From Flavobacterium sp. LHD-80 (GTDB taxonomy: Bacteria; Bacteroidota; Bacteroidia; Flavobacteriales; Flavobacteriaceae), in contig NZ_JAVFVS010000009.1 in NCBI RefSeq assembly GCF_030929605.1, forward strand, positions 62,001 to 126,000: a DNA stretch of 64,000 nucleotides. The letters run 5' to 3'. The notes under the pieces were generated by a model that worked only from the letters and a program-made list of their open reading frames with translations, did not search any database and was not told the origin of the DNA. The stretch's first letter is position 1, and the number at the start of each line of letters is the position of its first letter. The translations under genes and the position numbers were made by a program. Positions 34,612 to 42,708 of this stretch are shown here, piece by piece.

Positions 34612-37539
34612 TTAAAAATTTAGAATGAATTCTGTGATATTTGCGTCAGAAGGAAGCTGAAGTTTTTTTCTAATTCGGTATCGAGTATCTTCAACGCCAC
34701 GAACAGAAATTCCTAAAAGTGGAGCAATTTCTTTTGTATTAAAGTTCATTCGCAGGTAAGCACACAATCGCATATCGCGAGGAGTCAGTTCCGGATAAGT
34801 TGTTTTCATCCTCTGCATAAAATTATCATGAAGCTGATTGAAGATTTCTTCAAATTCGTTCCAGTGTTTATCGCCCTGCAATTCGTGATCAATCAGTTTA
34901 TTTATTTTCGTCAATAAACTAAAGTTCACATTTGGATCATTTTTCTTGTTCATCTGTCCGATCAGTTCTTTTATCGAAAGCAGAATTTCATTTAAATGAA
35001 TAAGATTCACGGTATTTGAAGCTACTTTGGCATTTTTAAGATTTATTGTTGTTTCGAGATTTTCCCGAACAATAGCCATATTTTCCTGTTCATAATTCAA
35101 TCTCTGTTCGTTAAGTTCAGCACGGGCGCGCAATAATTCTTTTTCCTGATTCAGAATCAATTGCTGACGATCGCGCTCAGCCATAGATTTTTGATATTTA
35201 ATAACCAAATAAATGACAACACAATAAAGTACAAAATACAAGATATAAGCCCAAATTGTTCTGTACCAAGGCGGTAAAACTTCAAATCGAAAAACCGCTT
35301 CCTCACTTACCACATCATATATATTTTTTGCCCTTACGTGAAAAACATATTCTTTTTCAGGTAAGTTTGTATATTCTTTTTCGGTTTGCAGACTATATTC
35401 CGACCATTTTGGCTCAAAACCTTCCAGCCAGTATTCATATTTTGTAGCATCTGCTTCATCGTAAAAAAGTGATGAAAAGGAAAAGTGTAAAGCATTATTA
35501 GCATGTGATAAAACATGCGAGATTTTTTCTCCTGCTTCTTTTGTTTTATTCGGAAGCACATCATAACGACTTGAAAATATCAAACTGTCTTTCGGAAAAA
35601 TACATTTCACTTCTGAAATTACCGCTTTATATTTTGTTTTGTATTTCTTGGTTTTAATGGCATTATAATGAATTAAACCATCTTGTGTTCCAAAAAATAC
35701 ATCACCGCTCGTTGTCGTTTGAATATTCTCAAAACCTGGAACATATGAATAACGAAGTTTTCTAAACGGCAGTTCTTCAACCTCAAAACTTCCGTTTGGC
35801 TTTTTCGTCATTTTTCCGGTATTTTCTCCAGAAATGTACCAAATATTATTTTGATCATCGGATTTTAATAATCGAATATGATTTTCCATGCCCAGATATT
35901 TCCTAAAAACTGGTTCTGGAATCATTTTCTTCGAATGAAAATCTTGTTTGTAAACTCCTTTTGTTGTACCAAAAAGAATCTGATTATCAATTTTAAATGT
36001 ATTCAAAAACAAACTCGACGGGAAACCATTCTTTTGATTGTAAAATTCAACTTTTGAAACCGCATCAAATGTTTTATTAAACTGAATTTTATAAATCCCT
36101 TTGTATCCGTGGGCAATCCAGAAGTCGCCATTTTTATCCGTTTCAATGACTCGGCTACTTTCTTCAAAACCTTTTATTTTATTTTGATAAACCCACGAAT
36201 TATTTATTTTTTTTAAAAGATACATTCCGTTATAACCGCCTACAATCAACAAATCAGGGTGATTAGGAACTAAAATTCCTTTCCATGCGCCATCTACTTT
36301 TGCCAATATTTTTGCCGAATTGCCGGCAACTTCAAATATTCCGTTTTTTTCAAAAGCCAAAAGAGAGTTTCCAAAAATACCAATATTCCAAACATTTTCA
36401 GACATTCCTGAAACGTGCTGAAAGTTCGCGTTTTCATGCTTGCCGTTTTTATAAGACTGCCAATCCATCCAAAACAAACCGTTGTCTGTTGCGATATATA
36501 GTTTATTCTGACGAATCTGACTACAGTAAATTTTGGTTTCTGAATTTGAAGCATCTAAAACTCTGGACAATGGCGAAGAAATCTGAATAAGCGAAATTCC
36601 TTCCTTAAGCGTAACCCACAAATTGCTTTCTTTATCAACCTTTAAATTGGTTACATAATCATTTTGAAGCCCCATTTGTTTATCAATATGCTGAATCAAA
36701 CGTCCCGAACTATCTATAACTATCAGCCCAGACTGTCGGGTTCCAATTCCAAAATATCCATCAGAAAGTCCAACCGCGACCGAGATTTGATTTTGCTTTA
36801 ATAAATTGTCTGCTTCCGTTAAAAATGGTTTTAACTGATTGTTTTTAAAAGTAAAAAGTCCATTTCTTTGCGTAAAAAGTAAAAGTCCATTTTGAGTTTC
36901 AAAAATTTTTCTGATTTTCATTCCGCCAAACTTTTCGGCATTAGCAACCCGAATTAATTTGTTGTTTTTTAATGTCAATAAACCTTTTACATTATCTGAA
37001 ATATAGATTTCTTTATTGACTTCGAAAAAATCATCAAATTTCCCTTTAGACTTTAAAACATTGATTTTATTGTTCTTATAAATAAAAATTTCTTCATAAG
37101 AGAAAAAAATCACTTCATTATTTCGGATAACGGTATGTATAACATCACCAAAATTTCGAGCTGATTCGGGAAGTAATTTTACTAAAGATGTATATTGATA
37201 TTGTCCGTTTGGCAACTGAATAACATACCCAAAATCGCCCTGAGCGCCTACATACATTTTATCCTTTTTGTCAATCGCCAGCGATCGAACCATACTCCTA
37301 TTTTCGGGTTGTGTAACAATGCTCCAGCGCACGCCGTCAAACTGCAAGATTCCAAAATGATTGGCAAAAAACATCATTCCTTTAGAATCCTGTAGAACAT
37401 CCCAGTTTTCTGAAGCCGCTTTATAAGTTTTCGGATTATAATTGGTTATAAAAGGAATACCAATTTTTTTAATCTGCGCATTTAAAATTGGAGAAATGAG
37501 TAATATCGATAAAATAAAAATTCTTATAAATTTCGTCAT
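34612..37539 (-). CDS. Membrane-bound LuxR-type sensor-regulator (propeller, Y_Y_Y, TM, HTH)
   Basis: The 975-residue protein has a signal peptide, a periplasmic beta-propeller-like sensor region (about 30-640), a Y_Y_Y domain (about 660-745, YEYWLEGFEPKWSEY), one membrane segment (about 752-772, IWAYILYFVLYCVVIYLVI), a coiled coil, and a C-terminal helix-turn-helix of the LuxR kind (ELTPRDMRLCAYLRMNFNTK then IAPLLGISVRGVEDTRYRIR). No kinase or receiver domain is present, so it appears to join periplasmic sensing directly to DNA binding. Proteins of this type are found beside polysaccharide-degradation genes in flavobacteria. Its position upstream of GH16, GH64 and GH18 suggests it controls them, which is inferred from location only. 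Confidence 0.88.
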   Translation of the reverse strand: MTKFIRIFILSILLISPILNAQIKKIGIPFITNYNPKTYKAASENWDVLQDSKGMMFFANHFGILQFDGVRWSIVTQPENRSMVRSLAIDKKDKMYVGAQGDFGYVIQLPNGQYQYTSLVKLLPESARNFGDVIHTVIRNNEVIFFSYEEIFIYKNNKINVLKSKGKFDDFFEVNKEIYISDNVKGLLTLKNNKLIRVANAEKFGGMKIRKIFETQNGLLLFTQRNGLFTFKNNQLKPFLTEADNLLKQNQISVAVGLSDGYFGIGTRQSGLIVIDSSGRLIQHIDKQMGLQNDYVTNLKVDKESNLWVTLKEGISLIQISSPLSRVLDASNSETKIYCSQIRQNKLYIATDNGLFWMDWQSYKNGKHENANFQHVSGMSENVWNIGIFGNSLLAFEKNGIFEVAGNSAKILAKVDGAWKGILVPNHPDLLIVGGYNGMYLLKKINNSWVYQNKIKGFEESSRVIETDKNGDFWIAHGYKGIYKIQFNKTFDAVSKVEFYNQKNGFPSSLFLNTFKIDNQILFGTTKGVYKQDFHSKKMIPEPVFRKYLGMENHIRLLKSDDQNNIWYISGENTGKMTKKPNGSFEVEELPFRKLRYSYVPGFENIQTTTSGDVFFGTQDGLIHYNAIKTKKYKTKYKAVISEVKCIFPKDSLIFSSRYDVLPNKTKEAGEKISHVLSHANNALHFSFSSLFYDEADATKYEYWLEGFEPKWSEYSLQTEKEYTNLPEKEYVFHVRAKNIYDVVSEEAVFRFEVLPPWYRTIWAYILYFVLYCVVIYLVIKYQKSMAERDRQQLILNQEKELLRARAELNEQRLNYEQENMAIVRENLETTINLKNAKVASNTVNLIHLNEILLSIKELIGQMNKKNDPNVNFSLLTKINKLIDHELQGDKHWNEFEEIFNQLHDNFMQRMKTTYPELTPRDMRLCAYLRMNFNTKEIAPLLGISVRGVEDTRYRIRKKLQLPSDANITEFILNF

Positions 37540-37840
37540 TTTTGTTTTTGTCTGTAGGTTATCTTGTGATTTTGAGAATCACAATTTTAAAAAATAACTC
37601 TTTGGGAGAAGTCATTTTTTTTTTAGGCAAAAAACATTCAACTTTAAATGTACAAATAACAATTATTCATAATTATTGAACTAAAAAAGAGAATGTCGAA
37701 ACTCAAATATATAAAAATTTATTTTAATGCAACAAATTACATTTTAATCAAACAATTTTGTAATTATAAGATAAAATTTAAACTCTAACGTTAGAGATCA
37801 ACTTTGGCAAAATTTAAAACTTTGCCAAAACGATCAAAAG
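37540..37840. promoter_or_regulatory. AT-rich gap with three inverted repeats
   Basis: This gap holds TTGTGATT-TTGAG-AATCACAA (37564-37584) near the start of the sensor-regulator gene, a perfect palindrome CTCTAACGTTAGAG (37783-37796), and TTTGGCAAA ... TTTGCCAAA (37803-37829) just after the HAD gene stop, the last probably a terminator. No complete promoter or further gene was found. Confidence 0.5.
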
Positions 37841-38479
37841 CTACACACCAAGGATTTTGCTTAATTCGTCAAATGATTTAAAAAGCACCGCTCCCTCCTC
37901 TTCTAAATCAGCATTATTGTAGCCGTTTGCAAAACCGTACACTTTAAATCCACCGCTCATTCCCGCTTTTACACCCGCTTTACTGTCTTCCAAAACTATA
38001 CAGTCTTTGACCTCAAAACCCATTTCTTTTGCTGCGTGCAAAAATATTCCCGGCTCTGGTTTCCAGCTGTTGATTTGATACGAGCTGAATATTTTATTTT
38101 CAAACTTATCTAGCAAACCAGCCACTTCAAGATTCAGTCGTATTTTTTCTACCGGACCGCTTGAAGCCACGCAATACGGGATTTTCAATTTTTCAATAAA
38201 ATCCACAACACCTTCCATTGGTTTTACTTGAGTTTTAAAAGCTTCAAAACTTTTGTTTCGGTATTCTGTTTCAAAATTTTCAGGAAGTTTTTGATTAATA
38301 GCTTCTTCAATATGACGAAAACAATCCTTCAAATTTCGGCCGTTGAAATCGCGGTAAGCATCTTCAATATCCATTTTAAAACCATATTCGGCCGCCATTT
38401 CAAGCAAAATTCCGTTGCCAATTTTTTCTGTATCAACTAAAACTCCATCACAATCGAAAATAATACATTTAACTTCCAT
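37841..38479 (-). CDS. HAD-superfamily phosphatase, beta-phosphoglucomutase-like
   Basis: A 212-residue cytoplasmic enzyme with the HAD motifs in order: I (IIFDCDGVLVDTE, nucleophile Asp9 and Asp11), II (VASSGP), III (Lys in SWKPEPGIF) and IV (VLEDSKAGVKAG). The helical cap lies between motifs I and II, as in subfamily I phosphatases and beta-phosphoglucomutases. It could dephosphorylate a sugar phosphate, but specificity cannot be read. It stands alone on the minus strand between the glucanase regulator and the uronate region. Confidence 0.92.
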   Translation of the reverse strand: MEVKCIIFDCDGVLVDTEKIGNGILLEMAAEYGFKMDIEDAYRDFNGRNLKDCFRHIEEAINQKLPENFETEYRNKSFEAFKTQVKPMEGVVDFIEKLKIPYCVASSGPVEKIRLNLEVAGLLDKFENKIFSSYQINSWKPEPGIFLHAAKEMGFEVKDCIVLEDSKAGVKAGMSGGFKVYGFANGYNNADLEEEGAVLFKSFDELSKILGV

Positions 38480-38690
38480 ACTCTTTTTTTACTTTTTAAT
38501 AGGCCAACAATTCATTGCCGACTCACAAAATGAAAAGTACAAATTAAAATAAATCCTAAAAGCACAGGCGATAACAAATTAACAGAATTTTGTACATTTT
38601 TATACCTAAGATTGTATCTGCAATTACGATTTGCAACGTATCTTTATGACTTGAACTTTATTAACAGACCAACAATAAATATTACAAATT

Positions 38691-39860
38691 GTGAAAAAAA
38701 ATCTTTTGCTAACCGCCATTCTGGCAAGCAACTTCGCCCTTTATTCTCAAAATAAAACTATTACAATTACCAATACTTTAGCGACTGACAGAGAGTTTGA
38801 AACTGTTGAACTAACTAAAAAAATACTTGGTTTGCCAGCCACTGTAAAACTTGAAAGTTATATTATTAAAGATATCAGTGCCAATTCACTTTTAGAAACC
38901 CAAACTGTTGATAACGACGGTGACGGAACTATGGATGTGCTTTTGTTTCAACCAAAAATTAAAGCGAAGTCAAAACAAAATTTTGAAGTTTTAGTGGGAA
39001 CTAATCCGAATGCATCGCAAGTTGCAAGCTGTTATTCTAGATTTGTACCGGAAAGAATAGATGATTATGCTTGGGAAAACAACAAAGTTGCTTTTAGAGC
39101 GTATGGTCCTGTAGCGCAAAAAATGGTTGAAGATAAAATTTCCGGAGGTGCCTTAACAAGCGGAATCGATGCATGGCTAAAAAGAGTTGAGTATCCAATT
39201 ATCAACAAATGGTACGATAAAATGACTACAGGAAAAGGAACTTATCATAAAGATACTGGCGAAGGTCTAGATAATTTTCAAGTTGGCGATAGTCGGGGAA
39301 TTGGCGGAATTTCGGTAAATGTGGATGGAAAATATTATTTTTCGAAGAATTTTGTCAGCTGGAAAACTATCACAACGGGGCCAATCAGAACCAGTTTTAT
39401 TTTGACTTACGCCGATTGGGATGCAAAAGGCAATAAAATAACCGAATCAAAATTGATCAGTCTGGATTATGGAAGTTATCTTTCACGTTATGAAACATCA
39501 ATTACCGGAACTAAAACTATTGCTGTTGGAATTACACTTCACGATAAAAAAGGGATTACTAGCAATAACTTAAAAAACGGTTGGCTGAGTTATTGGGAAC
39601 CAATCGATGATTCTGAAATTGGAATGGGCTTAGTTGCTCCAAAAAATACGATGACAAGCTTTGATAATCACGTTACAAACGAAAAAGAATTAAGCAATTT
39701 GTATGGCAATATCTCAGTTAAAAACGGAAAAGCAATTTATTACACTGGTTTTGGATGGAAAAAAGGAAGTCCGTTTCAAACCAAACAAGAATGGGAAAAT
39801 TACTTGACTTCTTTTGCTGAGAAAGTAAATAATCCTCTTGTTGTTAAGGTGAAGAAATAA
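38691..39860 (+). CDS. Secreted DUF4861 family protein
   Basis: The 389-residue protein starts at GTG 38691, which gives a signal peptide (KNLLLTAILASNFALYSQ). The rest is beta-rich and fits the DUF4861 family, seen with LPATVKLESYIIKDISANSL, VDNDGDGTMDVLLFQP and GWLSYWEPIDDSEIGMGL. Members often occur beside uronate-degrading enzymes, and some are considered possible lyases or sugar-binding proteins, without firm activity known to me. Here it lies beside the LacI regulator and near YhcH, UxuA and GH88 genes, which supports a role in polyuronide use. Confidence 0.8.
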   Translation: MKKNLLLTAILASNFALYSQNKTITITNTLATDREFETVELTKKILGLPATVKLESYIIKDISANSLLETQTVDNDGDGTMDVLLFQPKIKAKSKQNFEVLVGTNPNASQVASCYSRFVPERIDDYAWENNKVAFRAYGPVAQKMVEDKISGGALTSGIDAWLKRVEYPIINKWYDKMTTGKGTYHKDTGEGLDNFQVGDSRGIGGISVNVDGKYYFSKNFVSWKTITTGPIRTSFILTYADWDAKGNKITESKLISLDYGSYLSRYETSITGTKTIAVGITLHDKKGITSNNLKNGWLSYWEPIDDSEIGMGLVAPKNTMTSFDNHVTNEKELSNLYGNISVKNGKAIYYTGFGWKKGSPFQTKQEWENYLTSFAEKVNNPLVVKVKK

Positions 39861-39871
39861 TTATCTGATTT

Positions 39872-39976
39872 TTGTCATTTCGAGGAACGAGAAATCACAG
39901 TAGTGAATCGACAAATATCGGCCATTCTGATTGTCGATTCACTTTGCGAGGGCTTCGACTTCGCTCAGCCTGACAA
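39872..39976. repeat. Intergenic palindrome, family C copy 2
   Basis: Outer arms TTGTCATTTCGAGGAACGAG (from 39872) and a diverged right arm ending CAGCCTGACAA (to 39976) enclose GTGAATCGACAA (39903-39914) and TTGTCGATTCAC (39931-39942). It is the first of two copies in tandem between two convergent genes. Confidence 0.78.
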
Positions 39977-39999
39977 CAACATAAACTTACACATAAAGT

Positions 40000-40102
40000 T
40001 TGTCATTTCGAGGAACGAGAAATCTCCGCAAGTAGCTCTACAAAGATTGGTGACTTTCTTTACGTAGTTACTCGCGGAGATTTCTCGTTCCTCGAAATGA
40101 TA
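40000..40102. repeat. Intergenic palindrome, family C copy 3
   Basis: A perfect 27-bp inverted repeat (40003-40029 and 40074-40100) starts TCATTTCGAGGAACGAG. The loop contains CAAAGATTGGTGACTTT, matching loop sequences in copies 1 and 4. It lies 23 nt after copy 2 and 11 nt before the stop of the LacI-type gene. Confidence 0.85.
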
Positions 40103-40113
40103 AGATTGTGTTT

Positions 40114-41139
40114 TTACCTAGCTTTTGAAGGAAAATAATTCTCTTTCAGTATAATTTCTAAGGGAATATAATGAACATCTTCAACAGTTTCTTTAAGCAC
40201 TAATTTCTTATACAAATAATCAATCCCCAAATATCCCTGCTCTTCAGGTCTTTGATTGATCAAGAAATCAATTATGCCTTTGTTTAGGTATTCTATGTTA
40301 TCTTTTAATAAATCGAAACCAATAATTCGGACACCTTTTATATTATTTTCTTCTAAAAATCGGGCTACGATATAAGCTCTAGAATTGGGTACAAAAACGC
40401 TGTTAATGTCTTTAAACATTTCTAAACACAGCTGATCAATTCCTGAATCTTTAATGGTAATTTCAGAAAACTTAAAATTAGTCAGTTCATCATGATCTTT
40501 AAAATATGAATAGAATCCGTCAATTCGTTGTAAATAAACCGATGTACTTTCGATTTCTCTGGCTATTTTAAATATCAAAACCTGTCTCTCGTTTTTTACC
40601 GCAAAACTAATCAGTCGTCCGGCAAGATAACCGCTCTGAAAAGCATCTTGGCCAACATAAGCATGTTTGTTTTCTTCAGAAATATTAGAATCGATCATTA
40701 CAACAGGAATTTCTTTTTTATGATATTCCTTTAAAAACCGAACCGAGTCTTCATAAAAAATAGGCGCAAAAAGAAGTCCGTCGCAATCAAATGCAATAAC
40801 TTTTTCAATCTCTTTCTGAAAAGATTCTCTATTAAAATCATAGAAAAAGTAATCCAGTACAATTCCAAATTTCGCAAACTCAGCAGCTGCTTTTTCTACT
40901 CCAGTAATCTGGCTTTTCCAATATTCAAGATTTTCATATTTGGGCAAAAAAACAGCTATACGAAACTTCTTGTTCAATGCTAGATTACTTGCAAGAATAT
41001 TTCGTTTGTAACCATATTCTTCAATAATGGCATTTACCTTATCTACATTTTCTTGAGCAACTTGTCCGCGGTTATGAATGATTCTGTCAACCGTTCCAGG
41101 CGAGACATTTGCTAGCGCCGCTATTTCTTTTATCGTTAT
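40114..41139 (-). CDS. LacI-family transcriptional regulator with no standard start codon for its HTH
   Basis: The sugar-binding domain (from about 40977 downward) has RIAVFLPKYENLEYW and the effector-domain signature IKGVRIIGFDLL. Codons continue upstream without a stop to 41220 and encode a complete LacI helix-turn-helix: TIKEIAALANVSPGTVDRII then HNRGQVAQENVDKV. No ATG, GTG or TTG lies in frame between the stop codon at 41221-41223 and this HTH; the expected initiation point reads ATA at 41139. The only nearby GTG (41177-41179) is out of frame by the T6 tract at 41161-41166. It is therefore an intact gene with a rare start codon, or one affected by a one-base slip. It sits beside the YhcH/UxuA operon and probably represses it. 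Confidence 0.82.
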   Translation of the reverse strand: MTIKEIAALANVSPGTVDRIIHNRGQVAQENVDKVNAIIEEYGYKRNILASNLALNKKFRIAVFLPKYENLEYWKSQITGVEKAAAEFAKFGIVLDYFFYDFNRESFQKEIEKVIAFDCDGLLFAPIFYEDSVRFLKEYHKKEIPVVMIDSNISEENKHAYVGQDAFQSGYLAGRLISFAVKNERQVLIFKIAREIESTSVYLQRIDGFYSYFKDHDELTNFKFSEITIKDSGIDQLCLEMFKDINSVFVPNSRAYIVARFLEENNIKGVRIIGFDLLKDNIEYLNKGIIDFLINQRPEEQGYLGIDYLYKKLVLKETVEDVHYIPLEIILKENYFPSKAR

Positions 41140-41201
41140 GATATCGCTGATTTTTAAGTTAAAAAATTTTCTTAGCCACGTAAAATTATTATTATTTTCA
41201 T

Positions 41202-41209
41202 CAAATATA
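41202..41209 (-). promoter_or_regulatory. Candidate -7 box for the LacI-type gene
   Basis: Read on the minus strand, TATATTTG matches TAnnTTTG and would start transcription near 41195, just upstream of the lacI HTH frame. The -33 region is not convincing. It overlaps the -33 region of the divergent promoter, so the two promoters may interfere. Confidence 0.4.
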
Positions 41210-41211
41210 AG

Positions 41212-41263
41212 TTGTTTTACTTAACTTTTTATATACATTTGTAAAATACCGTGTGCGTACACG
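41212..41263 (+). promoter_or_regulatory. Promoter with LacI-type operator candidate for the uronate operon
   Basis: TTG (41212-41214), a 19-nt spacer and TACATTTG (41234-41241) exactly fit the Bacteroidota -33/-7 promoter pattern. Immediately downstream, over the expected transcription start, is CGTGT-GCGT-ACACG (41250-41263), a short palindrome of the kind bound by LacI regulators. This placement suits repression. The promoter precedes the YhcH/aldolase/SDR/UxuA genes by about 340 nt of leader. Confidence 0.65.
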
Positions 41264-41585
41264 CAAAAATAAACAAATGATAAAAATAAACGATCATTCC
41301 GCTATTTTTTTTCTGATTTAATTGATTAAAAAATCGGAATCGATTGGTAACAAATGAAATAAGTAATTATTTAGTTTTCAATATATTTTGTTCTTTAATT
41401 TAAATTAAAGCTTTAAATACTATTAAAACATAATAGGTACTATTTCAGGTGTTTAGTTAACCGTGAAATCGATTTTATTCAACAACATGACAACACACAT
41501 GCTAAACAACTAAAAACCAGTATATTAAATAAATTTATTTCAATAAAAAATTAAACAAAAAACGTCTCAATAAAACCAAATAAAA
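41264..41585 (+). other. Long AT-rich leader of the uronate operon
   Basis: About 320 nt lie between the putative operator and the first gene. I see no riboswitch-like conserved structure, no sizeable open frame beyond 14 codons starting at 41278, and no palindrome. It is either a long 5' untranslated leader or a place where sequence has been lost. Confidence 0.45.
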
Positions 41586-42035
41586 ATGATAATAGACTCA
41601 TTACATAATGCAGCAAAATATTACAGTCTGCATTCCAACTTCAAAAAGGCTTTTGACTATGTTAGTCAAACTGACACCAGCAAACTTGAAGAAGGAGTTT
41701 TAGAAATTTCAGAAGGATTAAAACTAATCGTAATCACTGGCGAAGGAACAACCAAAGAACAAAGTATAAAAGGTTTTGAATGCCACGATAAAAACATTGA
41801 CATTCAAATTGTACTTAAAGGCCCAGAAACGTATGCATGGAAACCTAGAGAAAAATGTGTAAGTCCAAATGGTGATTACAGTGACGAAAAAGATGTTCGT
41901 TTTTTTCATGATCAGCCTGATATGTTTTTTCAATTGCAGGAAAAACAATTTGCGATTTTGTATCCAGAAGATGTCCACGCCGCAATGATTGGCGAAGGAG
42001 CTCTTAAAAAACTTGTTTTTAAAGTAAGAATCTAA
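41586..42035 (+). CDS. YhcH/YjgK/YiaL family protein
   Basis: A 149-residue cupin-like protein with family motifs near SQTDTSKLEEGVLEI, FECHDKNIDIQIVLKGPE and FAILYPEDVHAAMI. The last contains the conserved Pro-x-Asp-x-His. Family members are associated with sialic acid, uronate and beta-galactoside metabolism, where some act as sugar isomerases or anomerases; the exact reaction here is not known. It is the first gene of the operon with KDPG aldolase, SDR and UxuA, only 2 nt before the aldolase gene, so they are likely translated together. Confidence 0.88.
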   Translation: MIIDSLHNAAKYYSLHSNFKKAFDYVSQTDTSKLEEGVLEISEGLKLIVITGEGTTKEQSIKGFECHDKNIDIQIVLKGPETYAWKPREKCVSPNGDYSDEKDVRFFHDQPDMFFQLQEKQFAILYPEDVHAAMIGEGALKKLVFKVRI

Positions 42036-42037
42036 AG

Positions 42038-42703
42038 ATGAGCTCCAAAAATTCAATAGAAATTATTGCTCAACAAGGCATGCTTCCTTTGTATTTCAAT
42101 TCAAAGGAAACGGTCAGTGTTGAAGTACTTCGCGCTTTATATAATGCCGGAATAAGAGCGGTAGAATATACCAACCGCGGTTCAGAGGCTTTAGTGAATT
42201 TCAAAAAAATGGTACAAGTCAGAAATGCCGAAATGCCAGAAATGCTTTTAGGAATTGGAACAATAAAAAATAAATCACAAGCCAAAGATTTTCACGAAGT
42301 TGGTGCAGACTTTTTTATTAGCCCCGGTTTTGTTCCTGAAGTTGCTGATTTTTTAAAAAGCAAAAACGCACTATATGCTCCCGGTTGCATGACCCCAACA
42401 GAAATAATTGCTGCAGAGAATGCGGGCATCACTTTCATCAAGCTTTTTCCGGGCAATATTCTTGGCCCAGAATTCATGAGTAGTATCAAAGATGTTTTTC
42501 CCGATTTAACCTTTATGGTAACGGGAGGCGTAGATACAACATATTCTAGCATCGAAAGCTGGTTTTCTGCTGGCGTATCTGCTGTTGGACTTGGCAGCAA
42601 ATTGATTACTAAAAAACGCATGGAAGAAGGTGACTATGCGACAATCGAAAGTGAAACTAAAAAAGTATTGGACACGATTCAGACTTTAAGAAAACAATCA
42701 TAA
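42038..42703 (+). CDS. eda: KDPG/KHG aldolase (2-dehydro-3-deoxy-phosphogluconate aldolase)
   Basis: A 221-residue class I aldolase of the KDPG/KHG family. The Schiff-base Lys lies in ITFIKLFPGNILGPEFM, the catalytic Glu region in GIRAVEYTNRG, and further motifs are GAGTIK-like LLGIGTIKNK, ISPGFVPEV and APGCMTPTEI. It cleaves 2-keto-3-deoxy-6-phosphogluconate to pyruvate and glyceraldehyde-3-phosphate, the last step of uronate catabolism. It starts 2 nt after YhcH and precedes the SDR gene by 5 nt. A KDG kinase is needed between UxuA and this step and is not in the window. Confidence 0.93.
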   Translation: MSSKNSIEIIAQQGMLPLYFNSKETVSVEVLRALYNAGIRAVEYTNRGSEALVNFKKMVQVRNAEMPEMLLGIGTIKNKSQAKDFHEVGADFFISPGFVPEVADFLKSKNALYAPGCMTPTEIIAAENAGITFIKLFPGNILGPEFMSSIKDVFPDLTFMVTGGVDTTYSSIESWFSAGVSAVGLGSKLITKKRMEEGDYATIESETKKVLDTIQTLRKQS

Positions 42704-42708
42704 TTTAT

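Noticed and set aside
38619-38635. Short inverted repeat TGCAA-N7-TTGCA upstream of the DUF4861 gene as a LacI operator
   Set aside because: Its sequence differs from the palindrome at 41250-41263 and arms of five bases are expected by chance in such DNA.
40114-40977. LacI gene as a truncated pseudogene lacking its DNA-binding domain
   Set aside because: A complete, in-frame HTH is encoded directly upstream; only a standard start codon is missing.
41278-41322. Fourteen-codon frame after the uronate operon promoter
   Set aside because: Too short and without features; kept only as part of the leader description.
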